Of a stretch of 60,733 nt of DNA, positions 35,095 through 42,321 are shown piece after piece (positions within the stretch are counted from its first letter, which is position 1; the number at the start of each line of letters is the position of its first letter). The notes beneath the pieces are model-generated. The model was not told the DNA's origin, did not search any database, and saw only the letters and a program-made list of their open reading frames with translations. Made by a program: the position numbers and the translations under genes. The stretch is from a virus. The stretch spans positions 1 to 60,733 of IMG/VR virus record IMGVR_UViG_3300018049_000020; one strand, written 5' to 3'.

Positions 35095-35908
35095 AACTGA
35101 CTATCATATTCATGATGTCGACCTAGAAGAAGCATTTTACAATTGTATCAGTGTACCAAGACTCTGTACTTATAGAGATTTAAGTGATTGGGGATTTGGT
35201 ATAAGAGATTACACTGATCATAATCTATGTTTATTTGTCGAAGCACTTCTACGAGACATAGAAAACGAATGGGAACCTGGCGATCTCATATCCGCAAAAC
35301 AAAATCAGACCAAAGCATTTCACGCACTTAAGATCGGTTATCTAATTAACGAAATAAAGACAACTGGACTCTATTCGCCTATTCAAGGGTTGTACAAACG
35401 GCCTTTTACGCACTTCAAAGCACCTAAGTTGCCATCAACACAAGGAATTTACATACATCCAGGAACTGCTCGAGTATATGCAATCCGGCAGACACGTAAG
35501 TTTGACGAACCTGTGATCATTTGGGATAATACAGGTGAATTTTCACGTTTTAAAGAGTTAAATTTCAATGAATGGTTGAGTATGTTTAAAACGGAAAGTC
35601 TAGCAAGAAATATTTCTAATATTATCATCGAAATGCACGCTGATGAGTCAATTAGGGGTATTTTAGACACTTCCAAAGAAATTCGAGACTCCTATTTGCG
35701 TTCCAAGCCGATCCTTAGGGGTGACGTGAGATATAACATTCGTGAATTATTCGACCTCTCAGGCGAGACAGGAGGCGTTGTAGTCGAAACAAAGGGTACA
35801 TACGTCTTTAGTTTTGAAGATTTACGTTACTTTTTAGAATTACACCCCCAAAACAATAGAATAATAGACACGGAAAATTTTACGATCAGCATAAATAATA
35901 GCAAATGA
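35066..35908 (+). CDS. Conserved unknown protein, second of a tandem paralogous pair
   Basis: A 280-residue paralogue of the preceding gene: GLYSPIQG, IYIHPGTARVYAIRQ, EPVIIWDN, FNEWLSMF, IIEMHADES, VVVETKGTYVF and DLRYFLELHP. Divergence is high outside these blocks, so the duplication is old. The conserved His, Arg, Trp-Asp and Glu residues could form an active site, but I recognise no enzyme family. The stop overlaps the next ATG by four bases (ATGA). Confidence 0.65.
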   Translation: MSRLPSEEIRTDYHIHDVDLEEAFYNCISVPRLCTYRDLSDWGFGIRDYTDHNLCLFVEALLRDIENEWEPGDLISAKQNQTKAFHALKIGYLINEIKTTGLYSPIQGLYKRPFTHFKAPKLPSTQGIYIHPGTARVYAIRQTRKFDEPVIIWDNTGEFSRFKELNFNEWLSMFKTESLARNISNIIIEMHADESIRGILDTSKEIRDSYLRSKPILRGDVRYNIRELFDLSGETGGVVVETKGTYVFSFEDLRYFLELHPQNNRIIDTENFTISINNSK

Positions 35909-36501
35909 GTCTATTAAAGAGATTAGCTGAAGAAACACCTAGCGGATTGCGAAGACGATCAGCTGATGCCATGAAATGGCTGACGAAACGAATTCGAAGA
36001 CTAAAAATATCCTCAGATAGATTCTATACGAACACACGTCAAGGGACACAAAAAACTGCTAGACTTCTTGACGGTAGAATGTACTGTTTCTTTTACATAG
36101 CAAAGTATGAAGAAGTATTGCCTTACTATGATACTTTTCCATGCGTATTGATGATAGAGATGAACTATGCAAATAAGACTTTTCTAGGTTTAAACTTGCA
36201 TTACATACCACCTCGTTATCGTGCTAGATTGTTAGATGAATTATTCAAGTATACTAACAATCAAAACTACGATGAAACAACTCGTATACGTATGACTTAT
36301 AAAATATTAAGTAGCGTCACACGTATGAAATATTTCAAACCTTGTTTAAAGAAATATAGGATGGACCATATTCAAGGCACAGCAATGGAAATTCTGCCTG
36401 AATATTGGGACATAGTTGCAATGTTACCACTTGCACAATTCGAAAAAGATACAGTCACAAAAGTTTATGCAGACAGTTTAAAGGTATTAACATCATCATA
36501 G
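35905..36501 (+). CDS. Conserved T4-like marine phage protein
   Basis: A 198-residue basic protein. Recognisable blocks are GRMYCFFYIAKYEEVLPYYD, TFPCVLMIEMN, TFLGLNLHYIPPRYRARLLD, ETTRIRMTYKIL and EYWDIVAMLPLAQF. This pattern is widespread in T4-like marine phages in the same tail/head completion neighbourhood, but I cannot assign a biochemical role. The very basic N-terminus (RRRSADAMKWLTKRIRRLK) would suit nucleic-acid contact, and a gp2-like role at DNA ends is one speculation from the position near gp4. Confidence 0.6.
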   Translation: MSLLKRLAEETPSGLRRRSADAMKWLTKRIRRLKISSDRFYTNTRQGTQKTARLLDGRMYCFFYIAKYEEVLPYYDTFPCVLMIEMNYANKTFLGLNLHYIPPRYRARLLDELFKYTNNQNYDETTRIRMTYKILSSVTRMKYFKPCLKKYRMDHIQGTAMEILPEYWDIVAMLPLAQFEKDTVTKVYADSLKVLTSS

Positions 36502-36509
36502 GATAAAAA

Positions 36510-37256
36510 ATGGCAGAAGATTACAATGTAGACAAATACGGAGAAACCGTAACTACAGCTAAGAAACGAAGAAAACAAAGAGAAGAATTAAACATAGATC
36601 GTCTTAGATTTAATTTTGATCAAGGTGCTAGATCAAATAGATTTCTTGTAAATCTATTTTTACCTGAAAAATTATCAGGTTTTAAGTTCGAAGGTATTAG
36701 ATGTATCAGCGCCACATTGCCTGGTAGAACATTAGAAACAACAGAGTTTTCAGAATATGGCGCAACAAGAAAGATGCCATTTCAAACACAACATGACGAA
36801 GCTACATTTACATTTTTATGTGACTCAACGTTTGCAGATAGATTTATAATAGATGCTTGGCAATCCATAGTCTACACAGGTTCAGAAAGTACAGGCAATT
36901 CTGCAATGCCTATTTTCTCTTACTATAATGATTATGTTGGCCAAGTAGAAATTACACAATTAACAAGAAAAGGAGATAGTGCTTTAAAATATACATTGTA
37001 CGAAGCATATCCCGTAGCATTTGCAGCTCAAGAATTATCTTGGGAATCTACAGATGAAATTATGAAATTTGAATGCACTATTGCTTACAGAACGTTTGAT
37101 GTTTCATATGAAAAACCGTCAAACGTTAGCGGTCTAAATAGAGGAATAAGAGGCATTAGTGCTTTAAGAGATTTACTCGGAGTTTTTGGTAATAAGAGTA
37201 AGACTTTAAATAGATTTGAAAATAGACTGAGAGACTTAAGTGGTCTCTTTGGTTAA
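36510..37256 (+). CDS. 54: Tail-tube-like protein, probable tube initiator gp54
   Basis: A 248-residue protein with the tail-tube fold pattern shared by gp19, gp48 and gp54: GARSNRFLVNLFLP, CISATLPGRTLETTEFSEYG, TFLCDSTFADRFIIDAWQSI, and LSWESTDEIMKFECTIAYRT. The canonical tube gp19 is usually smaller (about 165-220 residues) and encoded beside the sheath gene, which is not here. The extra C-terminal basic region (residues 210-248) and the position next to gp26 suggest the tube initiator gp54. A gp19 paralogue is the alternative. Confidence 0.55.
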   Translation: MAEDYNVDKYGETVTTAKKRRKQREELNIDRLRFNFDQGARSNRFLVNLFLPEKLSGFKFEGIRCISATLPGRTLETTEFSEYGATRKMPFQTQHDEATFTFLCDSTFADRFIIDAWQSIVYTGSESTGNSAMPIFSYYNDYVGQVEITQLTRKGDSALKYTLYEAYPVAFAAQELSWESTDEIMKFECTIAYRTFDVSYEKPSNVSGLNRGIRGISALRDLLGVFGNKSKTLNRFENRLRDLSGLFG

Positions 37257-37270
37257 TTAGGAGATAAATT

Positions 37271-37978
37271 ATGGAATTACCAATACAGGCGGCGCCTAAG
37301 TTTACGACTACACTGCCTATTAGTCAACAAGAAGTGACTTACAGACCATTTCTTGTTAAAGAACAAAGAAATTTGTTATTGGCAAAAGAAAGTGATAGTC
37401 AAAAAGAAATATTTAAGGCGCTAGAAGGAATAGTTACATCTGTTTCAGACGGTTCTGTTGATGTCAAAGAGTTAACAACAACAGATATAGAATATTTGTT
37501 TTTACAAATAAGAACAAAGTCTATCGGTGAAACGGCTAGTGTAACATTCAATTGTGTAGAAGATGAATGCGATGGCGAGATACCATCAAAGTTAAATCTT
37601 TTAGACGTAGAAGTTGTAGGCAACTACAAGGCAGAAGATAGAGTTCAACTCACAGAAGAATTGTTTGTTGATTTAAAATATCCATCTGCCCAGCAGTTAA
37701 TCGACATCACTGATACAAAAGATGAAGAACTGCAAAACAAAAAAATGATGAGGATGTCCATGAGACGAATTATCGACAGCGAGAATGTTTATGAATTAGA
37801 TGAATATCCTGATTCAGAAATAGACAAGTTTGTAGATAGTTTAACTGTAGACCAATTTAGTAAAATTACTAAATTCTATGAAGACATTCCAACATTGTCG
37901 CTTACAACAAAAACTGTCTGCCCTAAATGTAAGGATGAAAGAGTTAGACAGATTAAAGGCTTACAGAATTTTTTTTAG
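37271..37978 (+). CDS. 26: Baseplate hub assembly protein gp26
   Basis: A 235-residue protein (T4 gp26 has 208) of the T4 baseplate-hub family. Signatures include EVTYRPFLVKEQRNLLLAKE, TDIEYLFLQIRTKSIGE and VQLTEELFVDLKYPSAQQLI. Four Cys (C95, C100, C217, C220) in two pairs could bind a metal. It acts as a tail-assembly chaperone-like factor rather than a major virion protein. Its last codons, AAT TTT TTT TAG, form a T8 run where a -1 slip would extend the protein by 66 residues into the gp51-like segment. AGGAG precedes ATG 37271. Confidence 0.85.
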   Translation: MELPIQAAPKFTTTLPISQQEVTYRPFLVKEQRNLLLAKESDSQKEIFKALEGIVTSVSDGSVDVKELTTTDIEYLFLQIRTKSIGETASVTFNCVEDECDGEIPSKLNLLDVEVVGNYKAEDRVQLTEELFVDLKYPSAQQLIDITDTKDEELQNKKMMRMSMRRIIDSENVYELDEYPDSEIDKFVDSLTVDQFSKITKFYEDIPTLSLTTKTVCPKCKDERVRQIKGLQNFF

Positions 37979-38013
37979 TAGCCCTTTCACATGATAACTT
38001 TATAAGTTATTAT
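37969..38013 (+). promoter_or_regulatory. Candidate programmed -1 ribosomal frameshift signal
   Basis: Eight T residues (37969-37976) end the gp26 frame as TTT TTT TAG. Slipping back one base continues as TTA GTA GCC in an open frame. An inverted repeat ATGATAACTT / AAGTTATTAT (37991-38000 and 38004-38013, three-base loop, one G-U pair) lies 15 bases downstream and could stimulate the shift. The stem is A/T-rich and the spacing slightly long. Confidence 0.6.
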
Positions 38014-38175
38014 AAAACAAACTTTACTTTGATGCAGTATCATAAGTACAGTTTAACAGAACTTGAGAATATGATTCCATGGGAAAGGGAAATTTACCTA
38101 AATCTTCTGAAAGAACACATTGAAAAAGAAAACGAGAGAATGAGACAGGCGAATAGTAAACGTAAAAGGAATTAA
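37975..38175 (+). CDS. gp51-like C-terminal extension of gp26 made by frameshift
   Basis: This -1 frame encodes 66 residues: LVALSHDNFISYYKTNFTLM, QYHKYSLTELENMIPWEREI, then a basic coiled helix ending RQANSKRKRN. The ENMIPWEREIY motif and the position between gp26 and a tape-measure candidate match the baseplate-hub catalyst (gp51-like) slot of T4-like phages. No start codon lies ahead of the conserved part. The first ATG (38032) would drop LSHDNFISYYKTNF and has no Shine-Dalgarno. Expression as a gp26-gp51 fusion, like the G/GT tail-assembly chaperones of lambda-type phages, is therefore inferred. Confidence 0.65.
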   Translation, partial: LVALSHDNFISYYKTNFTLMQYHKYSLTELENMIPWEREIYLNLLKEHIEKENERMRQANSKRKRN

Positions 38176-38176
38176 A

Positions 38177-38560
38177 ATGAGCGAAGTAGACAACAGAAAC
38201 GAAGTCAACATTGATCTCGAAAAGTATACTGATCTAATGTTAAAGTTAGATGATGCTAACGACAAGATCAAAGAAATGGAAGAGATAACCAAAGACCTCA
38301 AAAAGGCAGCTATCGAAGCAAAGCCTAAAGAGAAGTTTTCACTTGGTGCTCTTTTCATGGATGACAATGCAATTAACGAAAAATCAATTATAGGTTTCAT
38401 ATCATTTGCAATGATGGTTGCTTTTGGTATTGTTGACCTAATCACAGGTCTTAATGGCGTAGACTTAGTAATATCAGACACAATCTACACATCATTTGTT
38501 GTGGTAACATTAGGGTCATTTGGTATTGCAGAAGCTGGTAAAGCATTCGGGAAGCAATAA
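38177..38560 (+). CDS. Small membrane protein with two transmembrane segments
   Basis: A 127-residue protein. Residues 10-55 are a charged coiled coil (KYTDLMLKLDDANDKIKEME). Two hydrophobic segments follow: IIGFISFAMMVAFGIVDLIT (about 72-91) and TIYTSFVVVTLGSFGIAEAG (about 102-121). AAAGGAA precedes ATG. A holin-like role is possible from the two-helix layout, but the location between the hub chaperone and the tape-measure candidate also fits a tail component that contacts the membrane during DNA entry. I recognise no family. Confidence 0.6.
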   Translation: MSEVDNRNEVNIDLEKYTDLMLKLDDANDKIKEMEEITKDLKKAAIEAKPKEKFSLGALFMDDNAINEKSIIGFISFAMMVAFGIVDLITGLNGVDLVISDTIYTSFVVVTLGSFGIAEAGKAFGKQ

Positions 38561-38563
38561 TAA

Positions 38564-40645
38564 ATGGCGACATTAGCATTACCAAATCCAAATCCTGGTG
38601 GCGGAAAAACATCTAAAGCATTACCTGTTACAATCATAGATGCTGAATTCACAGTAGTCAATGAAAAAAATGGTAAAAATGGTAAGAAAACAGATGATAC
38701 CAACACCGTAAAAAATCAGAAAGAATTCTTTAAGAACTTCCAAGAAACTATGAAGAAGGCGTTTGAGCCTTTTAAAGAAGGTACTGATCAAATTAAGGGT
38801 GGTGTTAATGAATTGTTTGGCGGAGGCGGTGCTATGTTTACACCTCTGAAAATGTTGTTCGATAAACTCAAAGCAGTCTTTGATATTATAATGGGTCTTG
38901 GCAAGATTCTTGCAGTTCCTTTAAAAGCTATCTTTAAAAAGAAAGACAAAGATGATGATAAGAAACGTAAGAAAGAAAAGAAAAAAGACATAAAGGATAA
39001 AGACAAAAAAGACGCTAAAGCAAGAGGCGGATTATTAGGTGGTATTGGTCGTTTACTATTGCCAATTCTAGGTTGGGGTCTGTTACTTGGTGCTTTAGTT
39101 CTTGGAATCATGGCGTTGTGGAACTATTTTAAGAAAGGTGAGTTTGTCACTGGTCTTAGAAACATGGGTTACAATATTTCTATTGGTATAGCTAAAGTTT
39201 TTGGTAAAGACGAGCTCGTTGAACAACTTCAACAAGAACAGATAGCAATGAATTTATCGTCTAACAAGTACATGGATGATGTTGGTGAATATCTAAAAAC
39301 AACAGCGAAAACCAATCTCGAAACAATGAAACGAACAGGAGCATCCGAAGAAGAAATTAAGGCTGCAGAAGAAAGACTTCGTAAAGGTGAGTATACAGAT
39401 GAAGAAATGTTATTTGGTTTAAAAGAAGCTTTTGATAAATTGGCAAGAGATGGTATTATAGGTCCTGAAGAACTTGAAAAGTATAGAAAGAATATGTTCG
39501 CAGACGAAAGAACAGGAGTCATTGGCGATGTCATCACAAGAGAATATGATCCAGAAGGACAAGTTTTAAGAGCAACAGAAGAGGTAGTCGATAGAATTAA
39601 TGAACAACAATTAGACTCTAGTACCGAGATTGGCAAACAAAATGTTGAAAATATCAGTAAAGTTATAGAAGAATCTAAGATAGATAATGTAGATGTTGAG
39701 GCCAGAAATATTGATGACAATTTAATTATGCCTGATACTTTTGATGGTTATTTAACTCTATCAAATCCAGATGGTTCACCAGTAACAGAAGACCAGTTCT
39801 TAAACGATGCATCTTTCGACAAATATCAAGCTCTTAGATATAGCACTGGTTATCAAGTTGGAGCAGATGGCAATGTAATGATTCCAATACACGATCAAAC
39901 TTTCTCAGTGGCAGCAAATGACAACAATCTTGGAATGTTCACAGGCGCAGGTGATCTTAGTTCACCATTTGAAAAAGTAGAAGGTGGTGGATTTAGAATT
40001 AAAACTGTTGAAGAATTGGCGGAAAACCTTGGTACTCAAAATATGAATCTGTCACTTATGTCCGCAAATAGTTCACCATATGGTGGTTTTGGTATGAGTA
40101 GTTTAGATGATGAATCTGACGAATCGAAACTAAGGAGAGCACAACAAATTATTGACAGGGCTGAAGCACAAATAGACAAACAAATAATGGATAGCGTTAA
40201 TCTCCAATCATATGAAGGTGCTGTTGAACTTACACCTGATCCAGATACGACATATGGTGAAGGTGTATTTGCAGCATGGCAAGAAGAGGCAGATGCTTTG
40301 GGTCCTCAATTCTTAACTATGTTGAAAGATATGCAAAACTTTAATGATTGGTATGCAAAAAATGGTGATGCATGGGATTGGACAACCTCAACAGACGAAC
40401 AAGGAGAATTTGATAGTTTTAAAGATTCTCAAAGAGAAATTAATGACACTATAGAATCAATTGCAGCTAATACAGGCATAACCATAGAGGAATTATATGA
40501 AGCTCTAGGAAATTACGCTTCTGCTAATGATATTAATGCTACTAGCGTTATTCAAACTAATAATACCAATTACTCTCAAGGTGAATACGGCAATAGAGTT
40601 TCACACTTGAATTCTGCCTTATTTCCCAAAACAGCTAGTGATTAA
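38564..40645 (+). CDS. Probable tape-measure-type tail protein (gp29 position)
   Basis: A 693-residue protein. Residues 50-125 are helical (FFKNFQETMKKAFEPFKEGT). Residues 125-155 are an extreme Lys/Asp tract (KKKDKDDDKKRKKEKKKDIK), and residues about 163-190 are strongly hydrophobic (LLLPILGWGLLLGALVLGIM). A long charged helical region follows, then an acidic Asn-rich C-terminus. Placement directly after the gp26/gp51-like chaperone pair mirrors the G-GT-tape measure order of long-tailed phages. T4 gp29 has 590 residues. Family identity is inferred, not matched. It shares its last bases with an opposing gene. Confidence 0.45.
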   Translation: MATLALPNPNPGGGKTSKALPVTIIDAEFTVVNEKNGKNGKKTDDTNTVKNQKEFFKNFQETMKKAFEPFKEGTDQIKGGVNELFGGGGAMFTPLKMLFDKLKAVFDIIMGLGKILAVPLKAIFKKKDKDDDKKRKKEKKKDIKDKDKKDAKARGGLLGGIGRLLLPILGWGLLLGALVLGIMALWNYFKKGEFVTGLRNMGYNISIGIAKVFGKDELVEQLQQEQIAMNLSSNKYMDDVGEYLKTTAKTNLETMKRTGASEEEIKAAEERLRKGEYTDEEMLFGLKEAFDKLARDGIIGPEELEKYRKNMFADERTGVIGDVITREYDPEGQVLRATEEVVDRINEQQLDSSTEIGKQNVENISKVIEESKIDNVDVEARNIDDNLIMPDTFDGYLTLSNPDGSPVTEDQFLNDASFDKYQALRYSTGYQVGADGNVMIPIHDQTFSVAANDNNLGMFTGAGDLSSPFEKVEGGGFRIKTVEELAENLGTQNMNLSLMSANSSPYGGFGMSSLDDESDESKLRRAQQIIDRAEAQIDKQIMDSVNLQSYEGAVELTPDPDTTYGEGVFAAWQEEADALGPQFLTMLKDMQNFNDWYAKNGDAWDWTTSTDEQGEFDSFKDSQREINDTIESIAANTGITIEELYEALGNYASANDINATSVIQTNNTNYSQGEYGNRVSHLNSALFPKTASD

Positions 40646-40809
40646 TCTTTATATTTCTGTTTTCTAGGAATTACCTTAGTCTTATCTTTATGAACTTGGG
40701 TCTTGCCATGATCTGGCGTTACCTTACGAGTGAAGATATTATCCCACGCCTGAGCAAACTGATCGTTTGAAATGACCTGTGGTCTTCTTTTACTACCTTT
40801 TCCCGACAT
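40642..40809 (-). CDS. Small conserved basic protein
   Basis: A 55-residue protein. I chose ATG 40809 (MSGKGSKRRPQVISNDQFAQ) over the ATG at 40824 because the MSGKGSKRRP start is that of a small conserved family found in phages and bacteria. About a quarter of the residues are Lys or Arg. It overlaps the end of the GAPDH gene by 17 bases. Its stop codon and that of the opposing tail gene share the palindrome TTAA. Function unknown; nucleic-acid binding is likely from charge. Confidence 0.55.
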   Translation of the reverse strand: MSGKGSKRRPQVISNDQFAQAWDNIFTRKVTPDHGKTQVHKDKTKVIPRKQKYKD

Positions 40810-41803
40810 GTCGCACCAAATCAATTAAACGATTGGCAAATGCCCACTCGTTATCGTACCATGCAACAAGTCTAAAGGTTCTTGAATCTAAGAACTGAGT
40901 TTGATTCCAATCAACGATACATGATCTCGTATCATGGTTGTAGTCTGAACTAACTAGTGGTTCTTCTGATAATCCAAAGAACTCAGGACATTGCACTTCT
41001 CTTAATCTGAGATTATCTCTAATCTCTGCCTTTGTTGTAGGTCGTTCTGTTCTAAATGTAAAGTCTAACATAGAAACGTTCTGTACAGGTACACGTGTTG
41101 CAAATCCTGTAAGTTTGCCTTCTAAATGTGGTAGTATCTTAGCAACTGTTTCAGCTGCACCTGTTTTTGTAGGTATGATATTGTTTGCACCTGATCTTGC
41201 TCGATACTTATCTTTATGGTGAGAGTCTACTATAACTTGGTCGTTGGTGTATGCATGAACTGTATTCATAAAACCATGTTCAAGTCCAAATGTCTCATCA
41301 ATGATATCTGCTAACCATGATATACAGTTTGTAGTACATGATGCATTAGAGAAGACTCTATCGGTGTCTTCGATTGTTTTGTGATTGATACCATAGACAA
41401 TGGTCTTGTCTACGTTAGAAGCAGGTTGTGCTATGATTGTTTGCCATGGCATATTTCGAAACCGATCTCCGTCTGTAAATGCACCTGTACATTCTATAAG
41501 TACATCACAATTCCATGGTACAAGACTAGGGTTTCTTTTAGAGTGATACTCAATGTTTAAATGATTTGAATTAGCAACAGGATAATTCTTATCTTGTATT
41601 CTAAAACCACCTTCAGGCAATGCAAAGACATCTTTGTTAAATCTACCGTGTGTAGAATCGTACTTAAGTAAATGTATATTGGAATGTATATCACCTAAAT
41701 CATTTACTTGACAAACTTCTACGTCATAATCATTTCTCTCGTAGATCGCCCTTAGGACGTTTCTACCTATTCGACCGAATCCATTTATACCTACTCTAAT
41801 CAT
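40793..41803 (-). CDS. gapA: Glyceraldehyde-3-phosphate dehydrogenase, type I
   Basis: A 336-residue full-length enzyme. The Rossmann start is IRVGINGFGRIGRNVLRAIY. The NAD-site Asp is in QVNDLGD (D35). The catalytic cysteine is C156 in SNASCTTNC, paired with H183 in VHAYTNDQ. Later motifs include GAAETVAKILPHLEGKLTGF, RVPVQNVSMLDFTF and WYDNEW near the C-terminus. It oxidises glyceraldehyde-3-phosphate to 1,3-bisphosphoglycerate with NAD. All key residues are present, so activity is expected. The start shares ATGA with the end of a 28-codon ORF and has no good Shine-Dalgarno of its own, so coupling is likely. Confidence 0.95.
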   Translation of the reverse strand: MIRVGINGFGRIGRNVLRAIYERNDYDVEVCQVNDLGDIHSNIHLLKYDSTHGRFNKDVFALPEGGFRIQDKNYPVANSNHLNIEYHSKRNPSLVPWNCDVLIECTGAFTDGDRFRNMPWQTIIAQPASNVDKTIVYGINHKTIEDTDRVFSNASCTTNCISWLADIIDETFGLEHGFMNTVHAYTNDQVIVDSHHKDKYRARSGANNIIPTKTGAAETVAKILPHLEGKLTGFATRVPVQNVSMLDFTFRTERPTTKAEIRDNLRLREVQCPEFFGLSEEPLVSSDYNHDTRSCIVDWNQTQFLDSRTFRLVAWYDNEWAFANRLIDLVRHVGKR

Positions 41804-41886
41804 AATCTATTTGTCCAAATCAACCACCAACGAAAGTATTTTCTTCCCTCACCATATGCAGCTGATTTAAGTTTATTGTAGATCAC
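41800..41886 (-). CDS. Possible 28-residue leader peptide between bS21 and GAPDH
   Basis: A GTG-started frame overlaps the bS21 stop as TAGTG and ends as ATGA on the GAPDH start. The product reads MIYNKLKSAAYGEGRKYFRW, then WLIWTNRL. It is basic and aromatic with three Trp. It fills the 82-base gap exactly, which suggests translational coupling of bS21 to GAPDH. TAGTG starts are used elsewhere here (gp59). Such a short frame could still be chance. Confidence 0.35.
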   Translation of the reverse strand: MIYNKLKSAAYGEGRKYFRWWLIWTNRL

Positions 41887-42119
41887 TATCTACGTCTATA
41901 ACCCTTTTGTTGAGACCTCTTAGCCTCTAACTTACGCTTTCTTTTGATAGCTTGATTCTTCTCGTTTCTCTTCACTGAAGGTTTGACATAATGTTCTCTG
42001 TCTCTCACTTCTTTGACGATGCCTTTCTTGTCACATAGTTTTTTAAATCTACGTAACATACGATCAAAAGGTTCAACGTTCCTAGTCTTAGGGTGTTGCC
42101 TTGGTTTTACACTTGTCAT
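41886..42119 (-). CDS. rpsU: Ribosomal protein bS21
   Basis: A 77-residue protein. [20 protein letters not shown], then [20 protein letters not shown], matches bS21 (bacterial: EPFxxALRRFKRxxEKxGxL, REFYEKPxxxRKRK). It ends in an Arg/Lys-rich tail. bS21 sits near the 3' end of 16S rRNA on the small subunit and influences initiation. Phage copies are known, including in SAR11 phages. Its own ATG lacks a Shine-Dalgarno and lies seven bases after a sigma70-like TATAAT, giving a predicted leaderless mRNA. It is followed by the metabolic gene GAPDH. Confidence 0.9.
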   Translation of the reverse strand: MTSVKPRQHPKTRNVEPFDRMLRRFKKLCDKKGIVKEVRDREHYVKPSVKRNEKNQAIKRKRKLEAKRSQQKGYRRR

Positions 42120-42125
42120 AGTTAT

Positions 42126-42155
42126 ATTATATTAAAAATTGTTAGTTACTGTCTA
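42126..42155 (-). promoter_or_regulatory. Sigma70-like promoter abutting the bS21 start
   Basis: A -35-like TAGACA (42150-42155), an 18-base spacer, and a perfect -10 TATAAT (42126-42131) lie on the minus strand. Six bases then separate it from ATG 42119, so +1 is expected on or beside the A of the start codon. It lies just beyond a terminator, consistent with independent bS21 transcription. Confidence 0.5.
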
Positions 42156-42165
42156 GTGACTTTTT

Positions 42166-42213
42166 AAAAAAAGGTGTAGTCGCCCCAAACTGTTACAGCA
42201 GCCCGCTCTACAC
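42166..42213 (-). terminator. Terminator closing the structured RNA
   Basis: A GTGTAG/CTACAC stem enclosing a small CTG/CAG hairpin is followed by C and seven T residues on the minus strand. It would end gp32 transcripts before the bS21 promoter. Confidence 0.6.
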
Positions 42214-42321
42214 GAGATATCCCGCTTTTTCACGATATCCTTACCCATACTGAGTTCCCCCATTTCCACGGTCTCAGTCAAGTAGTCGCTTTCATAGGAC
42301 ACATAATAAAAAACGACTACT
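42166..42321 (-). ncRNA. Multi-hairpin structured RNA between gp32 and bS21
   Basis: Read on the minus strand, this intergenic stretch holds four successive inverted repeats: AGTAGTCG/CGACTACT (42314-42321 with 42281-42288, 25-base loop); ACTGAG/CTCAGT (42273-42278 with 42249-42254); GATATC/GATATC (42234-42239 with 42216-42221); and GTGTAG/CTACAC (42208-42213 with 42174-42179). The last is followed by a U7 run. The first segment could instead pair with CGACTAC in the last hairpin, so alternative folds are possible. It is either a structured gp32 3' region or a separate small RNA. Confidence 0.55.

Noticed and set aside
38098-39720. Minus-strand frames opposite the membrane and tape-measure genes
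   Set aside because: Ser/Leu-rich shadows without ribosome-binding sites; they cross clear plus-strand gene boundaries.
42153-42263. 36-codon minus-strand ORF (MGELSMGKDIVKKRD...) in the gp32-bS21 gap
   Set aside because: It lies wholly within strong inverted repeats and ends past the terminator, so the RNA structure is the better explanation. A GGGGGAA before its second ATG keeps it weakly possible.
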